Below, in pieces: positions 1 through 6,459 of a DNA stretch of 8,344 nt (positions are counted from its first letter, which is position 1; each line of letters starts with the position of its first letter). The stretch spans positions 1 to 8,344 of the forward strand of contig JANNEN010000180.1 of NCBI GenBank assembly GCA_031378715.1. The letters run 5' to 3'. The position numbers were made by a program, and so were the translations under genes. The DNA is from Emticicia sp031378715 (GTDB taxonomy: Bacteria; Bacteroidota; Bacteroidia; Cytophagales; Spirosomataceae). Below the pieces are notes generated by a model. That model had not been told where the DNA came from, made no database searches, and saw only the letters and a list, made by a program, of their open reading frames with translations.

Positions 1-2
1 CC

Positions 3-122
3 GAAAGGGTTAATTTGAAGATTCAAGAAATAAAAAGAACTGCAAAAGGGTTTAGAAATATAGAAAACTTTAAATGTATGATTTACTTTCACCTCGGTAA
101 GCTAAAATTCAATACCCACTAA
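3..122 (+). CDS. ISL3-family transposase, C-terminal 39 residues only
   Basis: Frame 3 is open from the window edge to a TAA at 120-122. The peptide contains NLKIQEIKRTAKGFRNIENF followed by a hydrophobic stretch and FHLG. This fits the end of the DDE_Tnp_ISL3 domain (IS204/IS1001/IS1096/IS1165 group), where an N-x-K-I-x-x-(I/L)-K-R-x-A-x-G-(F/Y)-R-N-x-E-N-F pattern precedes a short tail. Family knowledge: this is a DDE transposase that moves the element by cutting and joining at the terminal repeats. The catalytic core lies outside the window, so activity is unknown. The stop codon is 15 bp inside the IS end, as expected for a compact element. The last codons overlap, on the opposite strand, the readthrough tail of the disrupted kinase. 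Confidence 0.8.
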   Translation, partial: ERVNLKIQEIKRTAKGFRNIENFKCMIYFHLGKLKFNTH

Positions 123-1622
123 AAATGGCGAAGAACCAAAATTATTAACAAAATTCAACGGATTTTGTATTTCGTGAGCAATGCCTGCAGTGAGTTCGCC
201 CAAAGAAGCGAGTTTTTCGGATTGGATGAGTTGGGCTTGGGTGGATTTGAGTTCACTCAATGATTGATTTAGTTTAGCGGTTCGCTCATCCACTTGTTTT
301 TCTAAATATTCATTTTGAGTTGATAAAATATGTTGTTTTTCATCAGATAGTTTTTCAATTTCTTCGAGTTTCATTTCGAGTGTTTTCTTGGTCAGCATAT
401 TACTTTTCGCAATTAAAATGCACAAAGTGATGGGTATCGTTATGTAACACAATATCATAAAAGAATTTGCTACGTTTCTACCAGCTTCAACACCAAAATA
501 TATTTCAATTATTGGGGCAAGCACATTTCTCAACACAAAAGCAGTTGCCATGACACCAATAGAAACCAAAAGCGTGGAAGCGTCTCTTTTATGTATTTTT
601 TTTGCTTTGATGATTTGGCGAATTACTTCGAGAAACATTAATATAAAAATAGTCGTATCCGCCACGTAATAGACCCACTTATACTTAAAGTCTATTGATG
701 AAAATAGCATGGAACTAAAAAATAAGATAACTAAAGACCAAAATATTTTAGTTCGAGGTCGTTGTAAATAAACACAAATTATGTATCCGAGCAGCACAAA
801 ATATACTCCAACAGTTACATCCCCAAATATATGATAGTATTCGGAGAGAAGAGGATTCTTTGTATTAAAAGCTGCAAATGCAAAAAGAAAATGTAATGCG
901 TCAAATGATAAAGCTGCTGCAAAAATTAAATTAACCCTTACTTTTTTGTCAAAAAAGTATAAAATAAACTGAAAAATACACATCATCAGAAAAAAACCAA
1001 ATAACGACATATAGTATGTTGTCATATAGGTAGTTCCATCAACCACCCTCTCATAAAAACTTTCAGGACTACTTATCCAAAGGGACAATGTCTCACCCTT
1101 ACCATTTAATGAGAAAGGGAGAATATAATTTTTTTTAGAAAAAGAATATTTGACCGCCAAAACGTGCTTTCCAGGTTTGTTGAAGATAATTGAAGATGGT
1201 GTACCAAATGTGCTACTTTGGATAACTTCTTTTGATGAATTTAAACTTACTACTCCCAATTTACGTATCAAAATGCCGTCAAGATATAGCTCAGAAGCTC
1301 CCATTTGGCTTACTATCAAGAATAACGGAATTTTGGTTACAGATGAATCAATCTCTAATGTTAGCCGAAACCAAACTAATTGAGCTTCTGTAATTTGCTT
1401 TAGTTTATTAATCGGTCTTTGTATATTCATTGTATCCCATTTTGAATCATCAAAGTTGATTTCTGCGTATGAGAAGTTATCTCCTTCATTCCATTTCCAG
1501 TTTTTGTCGAGTACAATACCTTGTTTTGGTAAAGAATCAATGTGGAATATATTTAATTTTTGGGCAAAACCAACATTACAAATAAGTGCAAAAAGGAGAG
1601 TAAAGGTGTGTATCCTCATCAT
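102..1622 (-). pseudogene. 7TMR-DISM-type sensor histidine kinase, truncated by IS insertion after the H-box
   Basis: The ATG at 1622-1620 overlaps the TGA of the upstream kinase by one base (TGATG), indicating translational coupling. A TTG at 1625 is in frame but less likely. Residues 1-20 form a signal peptide (hydrophobic core, then GFA before Q). About 25-195 is a beta-rich extracytoplasmic domain resembling the 7TMR-DISM extracellular/galactose-binding-like fold (VWFRLTL, ELYLDG). About 200-408 carries some seven membrane helices, followed by a coiled coil (about 410-470) and the start of HisKA with ASLGELTAGIAHEIQNP, phospho-acceptor His near 483. Kinase homology stops after NFVNNF; the last 11 residues (GSSPFLVGIEF) are read from the IS end before a TAG at 104-102. 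The N, G1, F and G2 boxes are absent, so it cannot autophosphorylate alone. Native kinase sequence is 138-1622. The missing catalytic part probably lies beyond the IS, outside the window. Confidence 0.85.
118..137 (-). repeat. Terminal inverted repeat (right end) of the ISL3-family element
   Basis: Read inward from 137 on the minus strand this begins GGTTCTTCGCCATTTTTAGT, resembling ISL3-family termini that start GG-T-CTTC. The inner limit is approximate because the partner repeat at the other end is outside the window. The outer limit is set by the end of kinase coding similarity at 138. Confidence 0.65.
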
Positions 1623-3013
1623 CAAGCGATTTTAAAGGGTAGAAAAATAATAAACGTAGTTCCTTCTCCCTCAACACTTTCTACCTCAATGGTTCCGCCG
1701 TGTCCTTTGGTAATGATGTCATAGCTCATTGATAGCCCCAAGCCTGTACCTTGCCCTGTTGGTTTGGTAGTAAAAAAGGGTTGGAAGATTTTGGCTTTGG
1801 TAGCTTCGGACATTCCTTTGCCATTGTCGGTTACTCGCACCTGAACCCCACCCCGACCCTCCCCGAAAATGGGGAGGGAGCTTGTTGCAACTGTTACTTT
1901 TGGGGCATATTCGTTTCGGTCGTTGAGCGAAGCCGAAACGCCCGAAGACACTGCGTAAAAGGCATTGTTAATAATATTCAACAAAACCCGCCCAAAATCT
2001 TGCGGGATTACTGCGATTTTGGGTAAATTTTCATCAAAGTCTGTCTGAAAATCGGCATTAAAAGACTTGTCTTTTGCTCTTAAACCGTGATAGCTCAACC
2101 TTAAATATTCATCAGCCAAAGCATTAATATCGGTGAGTTCTTTCTGCCCCGTGCTGGTGCGGGAGTGCTGCAACATTCCCCGTACGATGCTTGCCGCACG
2201 CTGCCCGTGATGCGTGATTTTTTGTTGATTTTGACTTAAATCAGTTAGTATTTCAATAATATAGGTTTTGTCAAAATCGGGTTTTTCGAGTTCTTCGGTT
2301 ATTTCTTGACAAAGCTCAACCGATACCTCCGAGAAATTATTAACAAAGTTCAATGGGTTCTGAATCTCGTGGGCAATGCCTGCCGTAAGTTCGCCCAATG
2401 AAGCCATTTTTTCGGCCTGAATGAGTTGGTTTTGCGTAGTTTTTAGTTCTTCGAGGGTTGCTTCGAGCGATTTTTTTTGTTTGGTAAGTTCGGCTGTTCG
2501 TTCGGCAACTTGGTATTCGAGTTCTTGTTTTTTTGCTTCGCTGATGAGCCTTTCTTGGTCGGCCTTGTCACGAATCACTTTATCCCGCTTGGCTTGGCGT
2601 TGGGCATAAATCGTAAATCCGATGACCCAGAAAAACGAAAATCCTTTGATGTTTTCAAAAAACTCTTGATTATCTTTAAAAAAATTGGGCGTTATCAACT
2701 GAAAAGCGTCCGAAATGACGAAAATAATCACAAACGGCACAAAGGCAATGCCCAGCATTCGAGCGGGCGGAAAACCCTTTGAGCGATGCAAAGCATAAAG
2801 CACCATCAAGCCAGTGATGGTAAAGTATGAAGGCACGAAGCCCGCCATCGTAATGAATATCGTAAGTACCATCATGCCCAACCATGAGAAATTAAGTAGG
2901 GTATGCAGCTTGGGGTCACGGGTTTTGGTTTCCAGTATTTTGGAAACAATACTCATCACAATCACAATCGTAGTAACGCCCTTAGCGACCTCGCCAAAAT
3001 CAATATTTTCCAT
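1622..3013 (-). CDS. Membrane-anchored sensor histidine kinase
   Basis: This 463-residue protein starts at ATG 3013-3011, 38 bp after the stop of the transporter-like gene, with no Shine-Dalgarno motif. About four membrane helices occupy residues 10-135 (roughly 10-26, 40-57, 62-76, 86-105, with another hydrophobic stretch near 125-136), with no extracytoplasmic domain of note. A charged coiled coil spans about 140-205. HisKA carries ELTAGIAHEIQNP with His215. The ATPase domain has an N-box (NIINNAFYAV, 346-355), G1 (DNGKGM, 396-401), F-box (QPFFTTKP, 411-418) and G2 (GTGLGLS, 422-428), so all catalytic motifs are intact. It should autophosphorylate and pass phosphate to a response regulator, but none is encoded here. 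The signal is unknown; the neighbouring cNMP-binding membrane protein is a possible partner by context only. Its variable loop between N and G1 boxes contains two palindromic repeat units read in frame. Its H-box region is closely similar to that of the next kinase, suggesting tandem duplication. Confidence 0.93.
   Translation of the reverse strand: MENIDFGEVAKGVTTIVIVMSIVSKILETKTRDPKLHTLLNFSWLGMMVLTIFITMAGFVPSYFTITGLMVLYALHRSKGFPPARMLGIAFVPFVIIFVISDAFQLITPNFFKDNQEFFENIKGFSFFWVIGFTIYAQRQAKRDKVIRDKADQERLISEAKKQELEYQVAERTAELTKQKKSLEATLEELKTTQNQLIQAEKMASLGELTAGIAHEIQNPLNFVNNFSEVSVELCQEITEELEKPDFDKTYIIEILTDLSQNQQKITHHGQRAASIVRGMLQHSRTSTGQKELTDINALADEYLRLSYHGLRAKDKSFNADFQTDFDENLPKIAVIPQDFGRVLLNIINNAFYAVSSGVSASLNDRNEYAPKVTVATSSLPIFGEGRGGVQVRVTDNGKGMSEATKAKIFQPFFTTKPTGQGTGLGLSMSYDIITKGHGGTIEVESVEGEGTTFIIFLPFKIA
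1842..1881. repeat. GC-rich palindromic repeat unit inside the kinase gene
   Basis: The core is CCCTCCCC (1857-1864), a 6-base loop, then GGGGAGGG (1871-1878), flanked by ACCCCACCCCGA on one side. It is far richer in G/C than its surroundings. Palindromes of the type CTCCC...GGGAG next to GGGGTGGGG are frequent dispersed repeats in Bacteroidota genomes (general knowledge, not checked here). Read on the minus strand it supplies SSLPIFGEGRGGVQ, at about kinase residues 378-391, without breaking the frame. Confidence 0.6.
1912..1940. repeat. Second palindromic repeat unit inside the kinase gene
   Basis: The arms CGTTTCGG (1912-1919) and CCGAAACG (1933-1940) are perfect inverted repeats around TCGTTGAGCGAAG. 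The TTGAGCGAAGCCGAAAC form resembles the dispersed TTGAGCG-AG-CGAAAC repeat common in Bacteroidota. Read on the minus strand it encodes VSASLNDRN (about residues 359-367), in the same catalytic-domain loop as the unit at 1842-1881 and 30 bp from it. Confidence 0.5.
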
Positions 3014-3051
3014 AGATAATGTGTTGATTTAAAAATTTAATATGATTATTA

Positions 3052-6000
3052 TCACCCCAAACCCCGAATCTTATCATTTTGTGTACGGATTCTTTGGCAC
3101 AGGATTCTTAGTACGCTTCGCAGCAGTTCGTTGCGTTCTTCCATCAAATCATAAAAATCTTCTTGGTCGATTCTGAAAAGTAGCACGTCACTCACCGCAA
3201 TTGCTGAAGCCGAACGTGGCTCGGCGTCGAGTAGGGCAAGTTCGCCAAAAACATCGCCTTTGGTAAAAGTTGCGAGAAGGGTTTCGTGGTCATAAATACC
3301 GATTTCACCCGCATAAATGATATACATGCAATGACCGATTTCGCCTTTTTTGAATATAGTTTTCCCCTCTTCAAAGCCGACTTCCTTCATAATCGGCACA
3401 ATAGAGGTAAGTATGTTTTCGGGAGTTTCGGCAAAGAGTACGGTATTTTTCAATACAATCACTCGTTCGAGTTCGGAAATTGTAGCTTTTTCGGGTGAAT
3501 GATTCATAGCAATCAGTTTAATATATTTTTCAAATTCGGGTTGTTGCCTGAAAACTTCGTTGGTTAGAAGCACTTTGTAAGCTGCTTCTTTTAGTAATGT
3601 TTTTGGGTGATTGAGATAGAACGCAAAAAGACTAACTTCGCCCACCGACAACTTAGTTTTTACAGGTTTCCACGCCTGCAAGGCCTGTGCGATTGTCCAA
3701 GTGCCAAATGCCCGTTCGCCTTTTTCCAAAATCAATGGCACGATTGGTTTTGTTTCGAGTTTTTTTTCAAAATATCCCCCAAAAGTCGCTTTTTTCTCCA
3801 CATTACTCGAATCATCGAGCAGTGCGTGCAGGCATTTATAAATCTCTCTTGGAATAATATTATCCAAGATTTCGAGGGCATTGGCACGCTTTTCTTTCGA
3901 CGAATGTTCCACGCCCTGCATGGCATCTTGCACCATATCACGATCGTAGCGTAACATCAAGATAAAGAAAATTCGGTCGGAAGTTTGGTCGATTTCATGT
4001 TGGAGGGTATCATTGGGCAAAGTTCCATAACCATTCAAAAGTTGGTAGGTATGCTCAAACTCTTGGTTGAGGATTCGCTCAAAATACGGTTGCTGGGCAT
4101 CATCTTTTGGGTAATTCCCAAGGGCTTTTAGGGCGGTGATGCTAATTTCCCAGTTTTTGTTTTCTACAAAATCAAATAATATTTTTTTGCTTGCTTCTGA
4201 CTGGAATTTATCACAAAATGACACTATTTTTTGCAAAACAAAAACATCGTTTGTTGTTTTCAATGCCCCGATTTCGCCCAAGCTCGCCTCACCGATGGCA
4301 ATTAGTTGCTTCAAGGATTTTTTGGCAACCAAACGATTTGATAACAAGTTTGCAAGTGATTTTATCAGATTAGTCGTAGCTAATTTTCCTGCCGTTTCGA
4401 TAGCTTGTTCTTGAAGATTTTTATCTCCGAGTGATTCCAAGACAAACGATTCGTACGACAATAATTTTAAGGATTTAATTACACCCAAAGCGGCTTTTTT
4501 CTCTTCAAAAGTGCTTTTTTCTTCACAAAGTGCTTTTAAATGGACTTCACCCAGCAAACTTTTGACCGATAAACTTCCAATCAATACACCCTCAACCAGA
4601 GCAATATCGCTCGAATTAAGCAACTCTTGGAGCTTTTGAGCATCAAACCTTTCTGTTTTTGCCAAAATCTGCACGCCCAATTTTCGGCAGTCAGCACTTG
4701 TTTCTTGAAAAATCTGATTCTCCAAAGTTTCTAAAACACTGCTTACGGGGTTGGTTTGTTCTAAGGCTTGCAATGCTCTCAACCGTACTTTATCGGAAGA
4801 GTGTTGTAGTAAATTTGGCAATACTTTCTCAAATTTTTGGGCATCGTATCTCAAAACCCAGTCAATCGCAATTAGTACTTCTTCGGGATTTTGGCTTTCG
4901 ATATTCTTCAAGATAACCTTTGAGGCATCTCCCTGCATCACTAAAGCATCATTATTCAAAAAACGCTTGCTGAGAGCGGCTTTCAACTCCATGATATAAT
5001 GCCGAAACGCCCGATTCAGATAATAGAAAGCAATAAATGCCGAAAGGACAGTGAATCCGAAGTGAATCCAGGTGAAAGAAAAATCAAAATAATACTCGGC
5101 CAGCAACAAAAGCCCCGCAATGCCCATGCCCAGTGGCTCATAAAATCCCTTAGCGAGGGTGTGTCCTTTGAGGCGTTGGTGCGTAGAAAGTGGCTGAAAC
5201 ATGACTAAGAAAACGGGGTCAAACATCGTTCGTCGCATAACTTCAAAGAGTAGATAAGCGGCACTAAAATCCATCAAAAGTGACGTTTCATCGTTTTTAA
5301 AAGAAGATAAAACAACTAAAATAACCGAAATAGCCACCGTTCCGACGGGTAAGAATAGTAAAGCGTTTCGTAAGCCAAACCTATCAATAACTCGGCTCGA
5401 AATGGCTAATTTTACAACCGTGGCAATCGTGTAAGTAATAGCCAACATATAGCCCACAAAGGCAATAACATCATGTTGGCTATGAAATTTGTACTTGACA
5501 TTGACAAAGAAATTGTACTCAATCCAAGTGGCCGAGATTGCCACCGCTACCAAACCAATACACATTTCAAAAACCAATCGGCTACCACCAAAAAGCCGTG
5601 CAATGTACTTGGATTCCTCCTTTTTTCGTACACGGTCGGGGGCAATAATGGGCATTTCGGTTAGTTGAAAAGTACGTTTTTGGGTGAAAAAAGCGAGTAA
5701 AAACATCAAAAATGCCACCGAAATCAAAATTGCCAACACCGAAGTCGAATGAATAAGCACCGTCAAAATCGCTCCGATGGCTTTGGCTGGCACATCACCC
5801 GAACCAATGACACTAAAAATACGCTTGCTCTGTCGCACATCAAATACTACCGCTGAAACACCCCAAAACTCTAAGTTTACCAACAAATAAATGATACGAA
5901 AGCCAACCATGATGCCGATTGCCGTAAAAATAGAATGACTCAAATAAACTATTAAACACATGAGCAGCGACATCATCAAAACCGCCAAAAGCACTCGGCT

Positions 6001-6237
6001 GCTGAGTTTTTGGAGCAAATAATGGTGTTCGTAATATTCATAAATCTTGCCCACGCCTATCATGGCGAGCGTCGAGAGGACATAGGCAATGGGCAAAGAA
6101 AATTCGGGGTGATTTTCGAGCAAAATAATATTTGCCGAAACATAGACCAAAACCGTTCCGATGCTAATAAAAAAATTATGAAAAAAGAATAAAACTAAAG
6201 TCGATTGCTCTTTATTTCGGGTAAACAAGTTGGTCAT
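3052..6237 (-). CDS. NTT/MFS-like membrane protein fused to HEAT-like repeats and a C-terminal cyclic nucleotide-binding domain
   Basis: I chose ATG 6237-6235 (MTNLFTRNKEQS, 1061 residues); the longer frame would need a TTG at 6264. Residues about 10-420 hold 10-12 membrane helices with motifs such as RIFSVIGSGDVPAKAIGAI and FDPVFLVMFQPLSTHQRLKG. These resemble the NTT (ATP/ADP translocase, Tlc) and MFS-type families; an NTT-like module joined to HEAT and cNMP domains is known in free-living bacteria. About 430-930 is all-helical with HEAT-like units (for example DKVRLRALQALEQ, ISITALKALGNYP, KEKRANALEIL). About 940-1053 is a cNMP-binding domain whose phosphate-binding cassette reads FGELALLDAEPRSA, keeping the Glu and Arg that normally contact cAMP/cGMP. 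It sits in the inner membrane with the C-terminal parts presumably cytosolic. Substrate is unknown; whether it transports nucleotides or acts as a sensor cannot be read from sequence. It leads the minus-strand set with two kinases 38 bp and further downstream. Confidence 0.85.
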   Translation of the reverse strand: MTNLFTRNKEQSTLVLFFFHNFFISIGTVLVYVSANIILLENHPEFSLPIAYVLSTLAMIGVGKIYEYYEHHYLLQKLSSRVLLAVLMMSLLMCLIVYLSHSIFTAIGIMVGFRIIYLLVNLEFWGVSAVVFDVRQSKRIFSVIGSGDVPAKAIGAILTVLIHSTSVLAILISVAFLMFLLAFFTQKRTFQLTEMPIIAPDRVRKKEESKYIARLFGGSRLVFEMCIGLVAVAISATWIEYNFFVNVKYKFHSQHDVIAFVGYMLAITYTIATVVKLAISSRVIDRFGLRNALLFLPVGTVAISVILVVLSSFKNDETSLLMDFSAAYLLFEVMRRTMFDPVFLVMFQPLSTHQRLKGHTLAKGFYEPLGMGIAGLLLLAEYYFDFSFTWIHFGFTVLSAFIAFYYLNRAFRHYIMELKAALSKRFLNNDALVMQGDASKVILKNIESQNPEEVLIAIDWVLRYDAQKFEKVLPNLLQHSSDKVRLRALQALEQTNPVSSVLETLENQIFQETSADCRKLGVQILAKTERFDAQKLQELLNSSDIALVEGVLIGSLSVKSLLGEVHLKALCEEKSTFEEKKAALGVIKSLKLLSYESFVLESLGDKNLQEQAIETAGKLATTNLIKSLANLLSNRLVAKKSLKQLIAIGEASLGEIGALKTTNDVFVLQKIVSFCDKFQSEASKKILFDFVENKNWEISITALKALGNYPKDDAQQPYFERILNQEFEHTYQLLNGYGTLPNDTLQHEIDQTSDRIFFILMLRYDRDMVQDAMQGVEHSSKEKRANALEILDNIIPREIYKCLHALLDDSSNVEKKATFGGYFEKKLETKPIVPLILEKGERAFGTWTIAQALQAWKPVKTKLSVGEVSLFAFYLNHPKTLLKEAAYKVLLTNEVFRQQPEFEKYIKLIAMNHSPEKATISELERVIVLKNTVLFAETPENILTSIVPIMKEVGFEEGKTIFKKGEIGHCMYIIYAGEIGIYDHETLLATFTKGDVFGELALLDAEPRSASAIAVSDVLLFRIDQEDFYDLMEERNELLRSVLRILCQRIRTQNDKIRGLG

Positions 6238-6458
6238 TGCTGGTTTCAAGGGTGAACATCGCAAGTTAGGAATTTTGTACGAAAAACTTTTGAAATCGCC
6301 AAATGATTTGTAATATTGTGCATCTCGACGTTAGGTTTAAGGAATTAGGTTTTTGTCAGTTACCAACAAAAGAAGATTTTTATCAATCTATCGTCCAAAA
6401 TACCCCATTAAAACCAATCCCTAAATCCTCAAGCCTAAATCCCAATTCCTCAAACCTA
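6238..6458. other. Divergent intergenic region between transporter-like gene and arginine deiminase
   Basis: The 221 bp separate two divergently transcribed genes and must hold both promoters. A plus-strand promoter candidate is at 6289-6318, and an inverted repeat spans 6331-6459. On the minus strand I see no convincing TTTG / TAnnTTTG pair before 6237. A plus-strand frame opens at ATG 6303 and would add 52 residues to the deiminase, but it is low-complexity and Ser/Pro/Asn-rich and unlike the family, so I treat it as untranslated leader. Confidence 0.6.
6289..6318 (+). promoter_or_regulatory. Candidate Bacteroidota-type promoter for the arginine deiminase gene
   Basis: TTTG at 6289-6292 is followed after 18 bp by TAATATTG at 6311-6318, one mismatch from the Bacteroidota -7 element TAnnTTTG at an acceptable spacing. 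Transcription would start near 6325, giving a leader of about 135 nt that contains the inverted repeat 6331-6459. Such short motifs arise often by chance in AT-rich DNA. Confidence 0.35.
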
Positions 6459-6459
6459 A
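6331..6459. repeat. Imperfect inverted repeat ending at the deiminase start codon
   Basis: The arm TTAGGTTTAAGGAATTAGG (6331-6349) and the arm CCCAATTCCTCAAACCTAA (6441-6459) are complementary at 17 of 19 positions. The second arm is itself the second copy of a degenerate 21-bp tandem repeat (6420-6440 and 6441-6461, 16 of 21 identical). Its last base is the A of the ATG at 6459. In the mRNA the stem would place the start codon at the base of a hairpin with a loop of about 90 nt. Confidence 0.6.

Larger units (their letters stand above)
1..137 (+). mobile_element. Right end of an ISL3-family insertion sequence (partial)
   Basis: Only the terminal 137 bp lie in the window; the rest is beyond the left edge. 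Two signals support the call. An open frame on the + strand ends in a peptide with the character of an ISL3-type transposase C-terminus. The sequence read inward from position 137 on the minus strand begins GGTTCTTCGCCA, the GG-T-CTTC style end known for ISL3 elements. The boundary at 137/138 is sharp: from 138 rightward the DNA codes for a histidine kinase H-box, while to the left kinase homology is lost. ISL3 elements usually duplicate 8 bp of target, so AAAATTAT (138-145) is the predicted target duplication. The left end is not visible, so completeness and mobility cannot be judged. Confidence 0.8.

Noticed and set aside
1857..1878. CCCTCCCC/GGGGAGGG palindrome as an intrinsic terminator
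   Set aside because: It lies inside an intact kinase gene and has no T-run; read-through is required to encode the G1, F and G2 boxes.
1751..2026. Plus-strand open frame opposite the kinase
   Set aside because: It is antisense to intact kinase catalytic motifs, and its peptide (PTPTLPENGEG) is the familiar spurious translation of the GC-rich palindrome.
3014..3051. Promoter or terminator in the 38-bp gap before the intact kinase
   Set aside because: The gap is AT-rich but shows no stem-loop and no paired TTTG / TAnnTTTG elements; simple co-transcription is the better reading.
6212..6259. 15-codon minus-strand frame (ATG 6259) overlapping the start of the transporter-like gene, as a possible leader peptide
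   Set aside because: It is short, has no regulatory residue run or ribosome binding motif, and a frame this size is expected by chance.
6238..6264. TTG start at 6264 for the transporter-like protein
   Set aside because: It adds only nine residues before an in-frame ATG at 6237 that gives a normal membrane-protein start; no ribosome binding motif favours the TTG.
6303..6458. N-terminal extension of the deiminase from ATG 6303 (52 extra residues)
   Set aside because: The peptide is low in complexity and unlike the family start, its last part is encoded by the tandem/inverted repeat, and the candidate promoter overlaps this ATG. ATG 6459 fits the family.
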